Below, piece by piece: positions 28,013 through 36,762 of a DNA stretch of 64,000 nucleotides. Both the position numbers and the translations under genes were made by a program. Origin of the DNA: Bradyrhizobium sp. CCGUVB4N. Its GTDB lineage: Bacteria; Pseudomonadota; Alphaproteobacteria; Rhizobiales; Xanthobacteraceae. The DNA lies in assembly GCF_024199945.1 (NCBI RefSeq), contig NZ_JANADP010000001.1:5828001-5892000 (forward strand), read 5' to 3'. Position 1 is the stretch's first letter; the number at the start of each line of letters is the position of its first letter. The notes beneath the pieces were generated by a model. It worked only from the letters and a program-made list of their open reading frames with translations. It did no database searches and had not been told where the DNA came from.

Positions 28013-28047
28013 CCAAAAAAAATGTGCACCCGGTTTCCCGGGTGCAC
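28013..28047 (-). terminator. Rho-independent terminator of the PstS/DING-like gene
   Basis: A perfect stem, GTGCACCCGG (28024-28033) pairing with CCGGGTGCAC (28038-28047) across a four-base loop, is followed on the (-) strand by a T-run (A8 on the + strand, 28015-28022). It lies 33 bases beyond the stop codon at 28080. This separates transcription of that gene from TpsA. Confidence 0.93.
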
Positions 28048-28079
28048 ACAGGTCTCGCCAGACGAGACGGAGCGTCGTA

Positions 28080-29579
28080 TCAGGCGCCCGACTTGGCGTT
28101 GCAGACGCCGCCGTCGCCGGTGTGGCCGAACGGCGAAGTCGTGGTGATCAGCTTCTGGATCTCGTTGACCCAGGGAGCCGGGGGAACCGCCATGCCGTTG
28201 TCGGCAAGGACGCTCGCCGACAGCGCGTTCGCGTAGTGGAAGTTGAGATACTGCGGGATGACCGCAGCCACATCCGCGCCGGCGTAGCACTGGTAGAACA
28301 GGAACCACGAGAAGCCCGCGATCGGGTAGGAGCCCGGCAGCGCCGGGTTCGGAACCGTACCTTGAGCCGCCCAGTTCAGCGGGTTCGAACGGCTGGTGTC
28401 ATCAAACACCGGGGTCACCGCAGCCATGGCTGCCTGAGCACCGGCAGCGGTCGGGAGATGATACAGGCCGGTCGAGTTGTCGATGTCATACTGCGACTGC
28501 AGCATGGCGACCTGCGGACCAGAGGCAACGATCGGCTGCACCTGGTCGGCCGTGTTGTACCCGATCGCACCGTTGACGGACTTCACAGTGCTCGCAACGC
28601 CGCCGTTGCCGTTCTGGCCATTGAACACGCCACCACCCGGGTTGGAAATCGCGTGGCCGCACTGGTCGTTGACGCCTGAATCGGGCCAGTTGTTCTTGTT
28701 CGCACCAACAGCCGGCAGCGCCGGGCACTGGGCGACCGCAACACCGTTGTCGGTCCAGGGGAACGAGTACAGCACCAGCGTCGAGTCGGACTCGTTGTTC
28801 GTTCCGAACACGGACCGGCACTGGTTGGCCAGCGCGTTCGTCGTCAGGAAGTTGGTGCCGCTGCCGTCCGTACGGTGAACGACAGTGATCTGACCGGTGC
28901 CGACGGTGGTGCCGTTGTCCGCGGTGATCGAGGCGTTATCCCACTTCGTGATGTGGCCGGAGAAGATGCCGCAGACCGACTTGCGCGACAGCTTGATGGT
29001 GTTGGCAGGCACGGCCCACGCGTTGTTGCTGCCGTCCTTGGTCGGGTTGATCGAGATAGCCACCGGGCCGATGACGGCCGGCATGAACAGGATGTTGCCC
29101 CAATTGGCAGGTCCGTTGTTCGTGTTGTAGGCCGAGACGTCGCTCGGGAGCAGAAGGTCGTCCGAGCCAGCGAACTGGATGCTGGCATACGGCCAGGTGG
29201 GAGCAAACGTGTTGTCGGCGTACGGGACGTTGCCCGACACCTTGGCAGTCCAGTTGTTGCTGCCGCCGGGGCTGGCGGTGTGAGCCACGAAACCGGCCTT
29301 GCCGGCGCCCGAACCAACCGGCGCGTACAGGAAGAGATACGCATCATGCGGGAAGTTCGGGCCAATGCCGACGCACGAAGCCGAGAGCGGCTGCGTCACG
29401 CCAGCGGGGGTGCTGAAGCTGGGGCCGAAGGGCTGGAAGGTCGCGCAATCGAACAGATTGCGATAGGCGATTGAAGGGAAAGTAGCGCCGCCGCCCCGGA
29501 TGACCGTTTGCGCGCTGGCTGCATCGGCGGCGAACATCGCCCCCAAGGCAACCGACGCCAGGACAAGACTCTTTTTCAT
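28080..29579 (-). CDS. PstS/DING-family secreted phosphate-binding or phosphatase-like protein
   Basis: 499 residues with a clean signal peptide (MKKSLVLASVALGAMFAADAASA, cleaved before QTV). The mature N-terminus QTVIRGGGATFPS and the phosphate-loop motif VVHRTDGSGTNFL (near residue 235) place it in the PstS/DING superfamily. At about 475 mature residues it is longer than a standard PstS and has several cysteines. No pstC, pstA or pstB genes follow, so it is unlikely to be a plain transporter subunit. In Pseudomonas, DING-type LapA is a phosphatase secreted by the Hxc type II system; the type II operon in this window makes the same role plausible here. ATG 29579 has GGAG upstream. A perfect terminator follows. 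Confidence 0.85.
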   Translation of the reverse strand: MKKSLVLASVALGAMFAADAASAQTVIRGGGATFPSIAYRNLFDCATFQPFGPSFSTPAGVTQPLSASCVGIGPNFPHDAYLFLYAPVGSGAGKAGFVAHTASPGGSNNWTAKVSGNVPYADNTFAPTWPYASIQFAGSDDLLLPSDVSAYNTNNGPANWGNILFMPAVIGPVAISINPTKDGSNNAWAVPANTIKLSRKSVCGIFSGHITKWDNASITADNGTTVGTGQITVVHRTDGSGTNFLTTNALANQCRSVFGTNNESDSTLVLYSFPWTDNGVAVAQCPALPAVGANKNNWPDSGVNDQCGHAISNPGGGVFNGQNGNGGVASTVKSVNGAIGYNTADQVQPIVASGPQVAMLQSQYDIDNSTGLYHLPTAAGAQAAMAAVTPVFDDTSRSNPLNWAAQGTVPNPALPGSYPIAGFSWFLFYQCYAGADVAAVIPQYLNFHYANALSASVLADNGMAVPPAPWVNEIQKLITTTSPFGHTGDGGVCNAKSGA

Positions 29580-30273
29580 TTTCCAACTCCAGTTGGGTTC
29601 AGTTTGCCGCAACGGCACCTCGCCAATTGCGCGGGGCACTCATAAATGCCGCGAGTGAAGCTTTGATATTAATTATGTGAACTAACATTGCGGCGATATC
29701 ATCCCACCAATGATCTGTGGATAAGGATGCGGTCCACCGAAGAACAAGCCCGAACATCTATCGGTGTGGCTCGCGCAAACCATGCATTCAAGCGAGCGAC
29801 GACAGCGCTGGCACAGCCCCTCGAGCGCGCACGTTCTGATGTTCGCTTGAGAGGATGCTACGCCGCGCACAGCACCAACGTCCGGCCTAAAAGCGCTGAA
29901 ATCGCAGACGGACCCGCAAGAATTGGGGCGAATTTGTCGGCCTCTCGCGACAACCGATCGCTGCGGCGCGGCTGATAAATTCAACCCGGCGGGCTGCTCC
30001 ATTGACCGTGCGATGCGCTGCATCGAAGCCGGCCGACGCTCTCATTCGAGCATTTCCCGCACGAGCTCACCGCATCGCGCCTGTGAGACGTCATTGCTTC
30101 GTCTCACCTCATTCATCATAACGTTAATAACACAACATACCTACACCGATAACATCTTCCTTCGCATAACTCCGAGCTGTGCCCAACCGCTCCGATCGAG
30201 CGGCTTTCGTCTTGGGGCCCCGGGTATGCGAACCGCGCGAGATGTTGGGCTTGCAGAGATCAGGATTGTTCAA
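29580..30273. other. Divergent promoter gap between the DING-like and parvulin genes
   Basis: About 690 bases without a convincing gene. The left part, next to the DING-like gene, has an AT-rich stretch (29670-29690, with ATATTAATTATG) likely to hold its promoter. The right part holds a strong inverted repeat (30083-30107) and an AT-rich run near 30115-30165 that may be the promoter of the parvulin gene. Short frames across the middle lack ribosome binding sites and domains. Confidence 0.5.
30083..30107. promoter_or_regulatory. Inverted repeat with 8-base arms upstream of the parvulin gene
   Basis: GTGAGACG at 30083-30090 pairs perfectly with CGTCTCAC at 30100-30107 across nine bases. No T-run follows on either strand, so a terminator is unlikely. 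It lies about 170 bases before the start at 30274 and just upstream of an AT-rich stretch. It may be an operator or an RNA stem in the leader. Confidence 0.4.
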
Positions 30274-31200
30274 ATGATAGGTCTACCGCGTCTTTCTCCG
30301 ATTGCGCCGATTGCGGCAGCCGGGCGGCGTCGCACAGCAGCTTCGACGACAGCCCTCTCGACGATAGTTCTGTTGGGCTCTTTGGCGATCGCCTGCACGT
30401 CGAGTTTCGCGCAGACACCGGCGAGCGACCCCGTCGTCGGCGTCGTCGGAGCGACCGAGCTTCACCAGAGCGATATCCAGTTGGCCGAGGAAGATATGGG
30501 CAAGATGCTTGCCGGCCTCGATGAGGAGAGCAAGCGCCTCTATATCGCGACCTATCTCCATGACCTCGTCATCCTTTCCAAAGCCGCCAAGGATAAGGGC
30601 CTGGTCAACGAGGCCGATCTGCAAAGACGCATGGCCTACACCCGGAACAAGGCGCTGATGAACCGGATGTTGCAGGTCACGGCGGATAACGTGACCGATG
30701 CGGATGTTCGCAAATTCTACGATGACGCGATCCGGAATACAAAACCCGAACGCGAGCTTCATATCTGCGCGATCATCTTCAAGTTCTCCAACCCCAACGA
30801 CGAGGCGGCGATTGCAGCCGCGGAAGCGAAAGCAAAGAGCGCTCTCGAACGCGTCGCCAAAGAAGATTTCGCCGCGGTCGCCCGAGATATGACCGACGCC
30901 GAAAATGAAAAGAAGAACGGTGGAGACCTGGGTTGGCTCTCGGCGGCCCAGATGGGCAAGGAGTACGCTGACGTTGCATTCACCCTCGGCAAGGGCGGCG
31001 TTTCGAAGCCGATAAAGACCGAGTTCGGATGGCACATCATCAAGATCGAAGACGAGCGGACTCGCAAGCCCAACGAATTCGCTGCCGTACGCGAACAGGT
31101 TGAGAACGTCGTTCGGCGCAAGGCCCAGGTGGAGCTTGTCGACAAATTGCGCGCCGAAACGCCGATCGCGTGGCGCGACGACAAGATCAAACCGCAATAG
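30274..31200 (+). CDS. Parvulin-type peptidyl-prolyl isomerase (EpsD/PpiC-like)
   Basis: About 308 residues. An N-terminal signal sequence (TIVLLGSLAIACTSSFAQ) is followed by a SurA-type helical chaperone region and a parvulin domain (about residues 170-275) with ERELHICAIIF, KKNGGDLGWLSAAQMG and KTEFGWHIIKIEDER. A cysteine in the leader (LAIACTSS) could make it a lipoprotein. It folds exported proteins in the periplasm. It lies directly upstream of the WecG-type transferase, as EpsD-type isomerases often do in exopolysaccharide loci. An in-frame ATG at 30226 is an alternative start. Confidence 0.88.
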   Translation: MIGLPRLSPIAPIAAAGRRRTAASTTALSTIVLLGSLAIACTSSFAQTPASDPVVGVVGATELHQSDIQLAEEDMGKMLAGLDEESKRLYIATYLHDLVILSKAAKDKGLVNEADLQRRMAYTRNKALMNRMLQVTADNVTDADVRKFYDDAIRNTKPERELHICAIIFKFSNPNDEAAIAAAEAKAKSALERVAKEDFAAVARDMTDAENEKKNGGDLGWLSAAQMGKEYADVAFTLGKGGVSKPIKTEFGWHIIKIEDERTRKPNEFAAVREQVENVVRRKAQVELVDKLRAETPIAWRDDKIKPQ

Positions 31201-31297
31201 CCCCGCGAAACACGCCGCCAAAAATCAGCGCCCAATCCTGCGGCGCCGCAGAAGCAAAAATCCGGTCGTTTCGCGTATCGGAGGGAGAGCCGACGTC

Positions 31298-32176
31298 ATG
31301 TCTGTTGTGTCCGACCAATACGCACCTGTCGTCGGAATGGTCCCCGCGGGGACAGCCATCGCCGAATTAGCAGATCGCCCCAATGACCGGGTGACCGAGC
31401 GCTTCTGGATTGTCGGAGCTCCAGTGAGCGTCGTTGACATGGCATCCGCGACAGCGATTGTCCGCGAGTGGATCCAGGAGAAGAAGAGCCGTTACATTTG
31501 CGTTACCGATGTGCATAGCATCATGCTCTCTCGGTGGAATCCGGCTCTCAGCCGCGCCCTGAAAGGCGCCGACCTCGTCATCGCGGATGGTACACCTCTG
31601 GTTTGGACCGCATGGTCGCGCGGTGTGAAATCGATCGGTCGTGTCCCCGGCCCCGATTTCATGCAGGAGCTTTGTCGTCTGTCTCCCGGGGATTGGAGCC
31701 ATTTTCTGCTGGGCGGCGCGAAGGGCGTTCCTGATCGGCTGGCCCAGACGCTAACGACACTCAATCCCCGGCTCACGATCTGTGGCACCGAATCGCCGCC
31801 GTTCCGGCCGCTCACAGATGACGAGGACAACGAACTGATCGAGCGCATCAACGCATCGAAACCCAACATCGTGTGGATTGGGCTTGGCTGCCCGAAACAA
31901 GAGATTTGGATGTCCCAGCACACAGGAGCGATTCCCGGTGCGATCATGATCGGTGTCGGAGCGGCGTTCAATTTTCTGTCCGGAAATACGCCGCGCGCGC
32001 CGCTCTGGATGCGGAACAATGGCCTAGAATGGCTTCATCGTCTGGTGACGGAGCCCCGGCGTCTTTGGAGACGCTATCTCGTGATCGCCCCGATATTCGT
32101 ATTTCTGTCCCTCTTCGAGACGATCGCAATTCGGTTCCGGCAATCTCAAACCCCGAAGAAGCTCCATCACGTTTAG
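31298..32176 (+). CDS. WecG/TagA/CpsF-family glycosyltransferase
   Basis: 292 residues. It carries the family motifs ADLVIADGTPLVWTAW (catalytic Asp), FLLGGAKGVPDRLA, VWIGLGCPKQEIWM and GVGAAFNFLSGNTPRAP. The C-terminal basic amphipathic segment EWLHRLVTEPRRLWRRY is the membrane-association region of this GT26 family. It should add a sugar to a polyprenyl-linked acceptor at the inner face of the membrane. ATG 31298 has GAGGGAGAG upstream. Confidence 0.93.
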   Translation: MSVVSDQYAPVVGMVPAGTAIAELADRPNDRVTERFWIVGAPVSVVDMASATAIVREWIQEKKSRYICVTDVHSIMLSRWNPALSRALKGADLVIADGTPLVWTAWSRGVKSIGRVPGPDFMQELCRLSPGDWSHFLLGGAKGVPDRLAQTLTTLNPRLTICGTESPPFRPLTDDEDNELIERINASKPNIVWIGLGCPKQEIWMSQHTGAIPGAIMIGVGAAFNFLSGNTPRAPLWMRNNGLEWLHRLVTEPRRLWRRYLVIAPIFVFLSLFETIAIRFRQSQTPKKLHHV

Positions 32177-32239
32177 CGCGCCGCGACCGCAGCGCGGCTC
32201 ACGCGACCGCATCGGGACATTGCGCGATCGAGGTTGGCT

Positions 32240-33403
32240 TTGAAGATTCTGGTCATTCACAACACCTATCAGGAGGCCGGCGGCGAGGACACGGTCGTCA
32301 ACCAGGAGATCAATCTTCTCAGACAGCGCGGCCACGACGTGCAGACCGCGTTCTTTGACAATTCGGAGATCAGGAACACCGGCGACCGCATCAGGGTGAC
32401 GCTGCAGGTTGGACGGAACGGCACCTCGGCTGCCCGCCTGGGCGACATGATTTCGACGTCTCGTCCTGATGTCGTGCATGTGCACAACTTCTTCCCCCTC
32501 GTGTCGCCGGGCGGATTGGACGTGATTGCACGCGAAGGCATCCCGGTGGTGCAGACGCTACATAACTTTCGTACGATTTGCCCCGGCGGAATCCTCATGC
32601 GCGACGGACAGCCGTGCGAATCCTGTGTCGGCCGCAACCGATGGCCAGCGGTCCGGTGGAGGTGTTATCGGGGATCCGCCATCGGCTCGGCTGCTGCAGC
32701 CTATATGGGTCACGTGTTCCGGCGAGTCCTGGATCGCCATCGCGCCCGCATCACGGTCCTGACCATGACGCAGTTCGCAAGGTCGCGATTTCTCGCCGAT
32801 GGTTTCACGGAGGACCAGATCGTCGTGCGCCCCAACTTCGCGCCGGATATCGGGCCTGGACTGCCATTACGCGACGGGCGCCTGGTCTATATCGGCCGGT
32901 TGAGCGAGGAAAAAGGCGCCGATATCGTTGTGAAGGCAGCCGCAAAGGTGCGTGGCGACGTCGAGATCGTGGGCGACGGCCCAGAAACGGATCGCTTGCG
33001 GTCGATCGCTCCCCCGAATGTCACCTTTGCCGGACGCATCGCCCGCGAGGAGGTGGCGAGCAGACTGCGGAGCGCGAGCGCGGTCCTCGTTCCGTCGCGC
33101 TGTTATGAAGGATTCCCGATGATCGTCGCCGAAGCGATGGCGTGCTCCACCCCGGTCATCGCCAGCAGGATCGGCGCGCTCGCAGAAATCGTGGAGGACC
33201 GCAAGACCGGACGATTGATCGCGACCGACGACATCGACGGATGGGTGCACGCCATGAACGAAGCGATCGACGATCCCGGTCAATTGGCGCAATGGGGCCG
33301 GTCCGCGCGTCAGGCCTATATTCTCATGTGCAGCGAAGACCGCGGCTACGACAGCCTGATCGGTATCTATCAACGCGCGATCGAAAGGGCTCGCGCCGCC
33401 TGA
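32240..33403 (+). CDS. GT4 family glycosyltransferase
   Basis: 387 residues of GT-B fold. The N-terminal domain begins MKILVIHNTYQEAGGEDTVV, followed by DVVHVHNFFPL. A Cys-containing insert (CPGGILMRDGQPCESCVG) is typical of one GT4 subgroup. The C-terminal domain has LVYIGRLSEEKGAD, VGDGPETDRL and the nucleotide-sugar motif YEGFPMIVAEAMA (E-x7-E). I choose the TTG at 32240, six bases after GAGG, over the TTG at 32234. It should extend the repeat unit in the cytoplasm. Confidence 0.93.
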   Translation: MKILVIHNTYQEAGGEDTVVNQEINLLRQRGHDVQTAFFDNSEIRNTGDRIRVTLQVGRNGTSAARLGDMISTSRPDVVHVHNFFPLVSPGGLDVIAREGIPVVQTLHNFRTICPGGILMRDGQPCESCVGRNRWPAVRWRCYRGSAIGSAAAAYMGHVFRRVLDRHRARITVLTMTQFARSRFLADGFTEDQIVVRPNFAPDIGPGLPLRDGRLVYIGRLSEEKGADIVVKAAAKVRGDVEIVGDGPETDRLRSIAPPNVTFAGRIAREEVASRLRSASAVLVPSRCYEGFPMIVAEAMACSTPVIASRIGALAEIVEDRKTGRLIATDDIDGWVHAMNEAIDDPGQLAQWGRSARQAYILMCSEDRGYDSLIGIYQRAIERARAA

Positions 33404-33462
33404 TCAAGCGCGCTAATGACGTCGCGAACTGTCCGCGTCAGCCCAGCGAGCTCTTTCTGCCA

Positions 33463-34440
33463 TCACAGCACAGCGTCGGAATACAGCGCGGTAACGCTCG
33501 GGGGGGCCGCGCCGGCCGATCTGAAGACATGAGGGCGCGGCTCGGCCAGCCTGACCGCGATCATCGGCCGGCTCGGTAGAAAACGCGGCTGGCAGAGTGA
33601 CGCCCAGCAGCCGTCGAGTGTGCGGTAGGTCGACAGAAACAGCGTCATCCATCGACGAAAGTGGCCGTAGTCGCTGAGATAGATCGGAATCGAGAGCGCA
33701 ACGCCCTTGCGCGTTTCGATCGTATGGACCGACAGGCACCATTGGCTTCCGTCCGTCACCAGCACAAATCGGCCACGGCTCCCCCTGCCGTGATCCGACA
33801 TGATGCGCTTGTGGCGCTCATCGACGATCGCGAATATCTCGTCGAATGAGGTGAGCACGCGCAGCTTGCGTGTCGCGAACGAAACTCCAACGTTGGGAAG
33901 CAAGTAGACATGGTCGTCGAGTTTCTTCCAGCCCAGGCCACAGACGATCTTTGCGACCTCCCTGATCGGAGAAAATCCTGTCAGGTTCAACTCCTTCTGC
34001 GCCATCATCGCTTTCATGAGACGCAGGCTTTCCCTTCGGTAAGCAGGCTTCACGCACCAATGCGCCAGGTTGGCGAACCGCTCCACCCTGCCCTCAATCA
34101 TCTGCTCGGAGTGGATGACGATCAGGACGCCGACCACGCCCTCGTTCGGACGAACCAGCGCTATGCCGTAGTCCGAATTCGGTTGCAGCCAGGGATAGCG
34201 GAGCATCGATTTCCAGCCTTCGACGGAAATATCACCGTTCAATTCGTGATGGAGGAATTCGCAGGTCGCCGGCAGGAGGTCGTCGGTGATCCGAACCAGT
34301 TGCGAGCGCGACGGCGCCGCGGAACCGCTTCCTTTGGCACCATTTGCTGTCGCATTGTCGGCGCCCGCCGGCGCCGCATCGGATATCACGCTGTCAGCCA
34401 CCTGTCCGTCCTCGCTCGTCGACATCCTGGAATAGTTCAT
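33463..34440 (-). CDS. GNAT-like acyltransferase protein of the exopolysaccharide locus
   Basis: About 325 residues. After a disordered Ala/Ser-rich N-terminus (to about residue 45) comes a GNAT-like region: LVRITDDLLPATCEFLHHEL, a strand YGIALVRPNEGVVGVLIVI, and AHWCVKPAYRRESLRLMKAMM, where the acetyl-CoA loop would be. The rest is a second alpha/beta region without a motif I know. It probably acylates a sugar or lipid-linked intermediate. The gene is just downstream of the (-) GT4 gene. The start could also be 34494, 34467 or 34425. Confidence 0.55.
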   Translation of the reverse strand: MNYSRMSTSEDGQVADSVISDAAPAGADNATANGAKGSGSAAPSRSQLVRITDDLLPATCEFLHHELNGDISVEGWKSMLRYPWLQPNSDYGIALVRPNEGVVGVLIVIHSEQMIEGRVERFANLAHWCVKPAYRRESLRLMKAMMAQKELNLTGFSPIREVAKIVCGLGWKKLDDHVYLLPNVGVSFATRKLRVLTSFDEIFAIVDERHKRIMSDHGRGSRGRFVLVTDGSQWCLSVHTIETRKGVALSIPIYLSDYGHFRRWMTLFLSTYRTLDGCWASLCQPRFLPSRPMIAVRLAEPRPHVFRSAGAAPPSVTALYSDAVL

Positions 34441-34477
34441 CCTGGCTTTCTCAGTCAGGGGCGACATCGGCACCGCT

Positions 34478-35605
34478 TCAGGTCGCGGACGCAAGCTTCC
34501 TTGCGGCCGGCGGCGGGCCCGCTGCCGCGAAGTTCAACCCGTCAACGTACCTGCGCGCCGATCGATTGAGGTTGAATTGCGATGCGGCCTGGATCGCGGC
34601 CTGCGACATCGCCGACCAGCGCGCGGGATCGTCGACCAGCCGCGAAATCGCGGCCGCCCACGGCTCGACCTCGAGCGGGCGCACCAAACCGCAGGCGTCG
34701 TCGATCACGAGTTCGTCCGCTGCCCCGACGAATGGAGAGACGATGCATGGCGTGCCGCATTGCATCGCTTCGTTGCAGACCAGTCCCCATGCGTCCGACT
34801 TCGACGGCAAGGCGAGCACGCGCGCGGTGGAGAAGACCGACGCAATCTCCTCCGGCGGGACATGCGAAGTATATTCGAATGCGACATCCGCCGCAGAGAG
34901 CTGGTCGAGCTCCTCGGGCCTCGACGGGCTATCCGCGATGATGCGCACCGACAAGGCCCGCAGGCGTCCCTTCAGTTCAAGCACGAGCTTGACGAAGAAG
35001 GGCCAGTTCTTTCGCTCGTCATTCACCCGTCCGCACCACAGCAGGTCATAGCGGCGCCGGGCGAATTCCGGAATGTCAGCTGGTCCGCCCCAGGCCGGAA
35101 CGATGTTCGCCACGAAGATCTTCTCCGGGTCCGCGCCCTGCTCCACGAAGAAGTCTCTCCCCTTCGCGCTCGCGCAGATGATCGCCCGGCAACGGTCGAC
35201 GACCGCCGGTCGCGTCAGGCGATGATAGATGCTTTGCGGCATCATGATCGCCCACCCGTCGGTCAGAAACACCAGCGGTTTCCTGTGGACCCGGCTCCAA
35301 GCCGCGGCGACCAGCATCGTCGGATAGACACCGTTGATGGCGACGAGATCGGGAGACAGACGGCACAGCGTGCTCCACATCCCCACATTGATATGCGCCG
35401 ACCTCGATCCGGGCAGATCGAACTCGATTCCGCGAAGCAGGATGTGGTTATACCGTGCGGCGTACCGTTCCGACCACTGGCGGTTCTTCTCCCGGGCGGC
35501 ACACGATATCACCGTGAGATCGAGCCCGTGACAATCGATCATGTGATTGAAGAGCCGGTTCGTATACGGCGTGACCATGTTGTTGCAGATCGCGATACCC
35601 GGCAT
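34478..35605 (-). CDS. GT4 family glycosyltransferase
   Basis: 375 residues of GT-B fold. The N-terminus MPGIAICNNMVTPYTNRLF is followed by the interdomain strand LVFLTDGWAIMMPQSIY. The C-terminal donor domain has YDLLWCGRVNDERKNWPFFV, RIIADSPSRPEELDQL and the E-x7-E type motif KSDAWGLVCNEAMQCGTP. It is soluble and should act at the cytoplasmic face. It shares orientation with the GNAT-like gene (37-base gap if that gene starts at 34440) and is divergent from the deacetylase gene. Confidence 0.9.
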   Translation of the reverse strand: MPGIAICNNMVTPYTNRLFNHMIDCHGLDLTVISCAAREKNRQWSERYAARYNHILLRGIEFDLPGSRSAHINVGMWSTLCRLSPDLVAINGVYPTMLVAAAWSRVHRKPLVFLTDGWAIMMPQSIYHRLTRPAVVDRCRAIICASAKGRDFFVEQGADPEKIFVANIVPAWGGPADIPEFARRRYDLLWCGRVNDERKNWPFFVKLVLELKGRLRALSVRIIADSPSRPEELDQLSAADVAFEYTSHVPPEEIASVFSTARVLALPSKSDAWGLVCNEAMQCGTPCIVSPFVGAADELVIDDACGLVRPLEVEPWAAAISRLVDDPARWSAMSQAAIQAASQFNLNRSARRYVDGLNFAAAGPPPAARKLASAT

Positions 35606-35823
35606 TGATTCTGCCCAACAGTCGAACTAACAAAGCCGCCAGATTTCAGCTCGCGCATTGGCCGCCGAAGCGGCCTTCGTCGCAGCCCGGGTGTTCCGGG
35701 CCGACGATTTTGAATAGTCAGCAACTATAACGACGTGATGACCAATAACATTTGATCGGCTGCGGCTTATGGCTTCGTTGCCTGTCACAATCAAACGAGA
35801 TTTCGAATGATAAGAATTGTGTC

Positions 35824-36612
35824 ATGACGTATACTGCAACGCGGCTCCGCGCTTCTATTGGCGCGTTTCACAGAGCGTTCCTGCGCCGGCCTCTTCCGGA
35901 CAAGCTGGCGCTTTATCTCCATTCGTTGAGCGGACGGGCCTCGGCCGTGGAACAGCTGATGCGGCGGTTTGCCGACCTCGGCTACAGCTTCGTCGGCCCG
36001 AACGAATTCCTGACCGGATCAGGCCGGATGATCATGCTGACGCTCGATGACAACTACCAGTCATGGTACGCCTGCCTGCCGATGTTCGATCGGCTCGACG
36101 CGAAAGCGACCTTCTACGTCAATACCGTTTCGTTTCGTGACCGCGCTGACGAAGCCGAGCTCCGACGGTTCTTTTCAAGTATTTCCGCGGAGCCCGAGCC
36201 GACGCTGACTGTCGAGGAATTGAAATGCATTGCCGCGGCGGGACACGTCATCGGCGCGCATACCCACACACACCCGAATTTGGCGGCCATTTCCCTGGAG
36301 AAGGCGAAGCACGAGATCAGGACCAGTAAAGCCATCCTGGAAGACATCCTTCTCGAGCCCGTGATCCACTTCGCCTATCCGTTCGGCATGCGCAGGCATT
36401 TTTCCTCGCCCTTGAAACAATACTGCTTCGAGATCGGGTTCAAGACCGTCGCAACCGGCCTTCCTGCCCTGCAGTATGTGAAACCGGAGAGTGGCGTTAT
36501 TCATCGTTCCGTTGTCCAGCTCGATGTGCCGTTCGAGCGATATGTCGAAAACCTTCAAGTCGATGGGCGGATTTTCGAACGGATCACCGGCCGCAACCCC
36601 GTCGCGGTGTGA
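35824..36612 (+). CDS. Polysaccharide deacetylase (NodB/CE4 fold)
   Basis: 262 residues. The CE4 motifs are LTLDDNYQSW (Asp75-Asp76, in place of the usual TFDDG), GAHTHTHPNL (His146, His148 and His150, metal ligands H-x3-H) and HFAYPFG. There is no clear signal peptide, so action on a cytoplasmic or membrane-linked intermediate is possible. ATG 35824 lies 12 bases after an ATGATA. It is divergent from the GT4 gene at 35605 and convergent with the glycosidase gene. Confidence 0.88.
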   Translation: MTYTATRLRASIGAFHRAFLRRPLPDKLALYLHSLSGRASAVEQLMRRFADLGYSFVGPNEFLTGSGRMIMLTLDDNYQSWYACLPMFDRLDAKATFYVNTVSFRDRADEAELRRFFSSISAEPEPTLTVEELKCIAAAGHVIGAHTHTHPNLAAISLEKAKHEIRTSKAILEDILLEPVIHFAYPFGMRRHFSSPLKQYCFEIGFKTVATGLPALQYVKPESGVIHRSVVQLDVPFERYVENLQVDGRIFERITGRNPVAV

Positions 36613-36762
36613 GTGCGACGACTTTCATCATGCACGGACTTGTCCTGGGCATCGACGTCTTTGCATTCTGACAGCCTGGCGAAGACGTGGATGGCCCGGC
36701 CATGACGAGAGCTTCATACCGCTATGGCAGCGCGATTATCGATTGCCAAATGCGCGAACCAA

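Noticed and set aside
29580..30273. Pho box in front of the DING-like and TpsA genes
   Set aside because: I searched for two CTGTCAT-like halves with an 11-base period in these gaps and found none. Phosphate control remains only an analogy.
31239..31250. Palindrome TGCGGCGCCGCA before the WecG-type gene
   Set aside because: GC-only palindromes of this length are expected by chance in this genome, and it has no partner copies.
36655..36688. Possible stem ACGTCTT ... AAGACGT between convergent genes
   Set aside because: Loop of 20 bases, short arms and no T-run; too weak for a terminator call.
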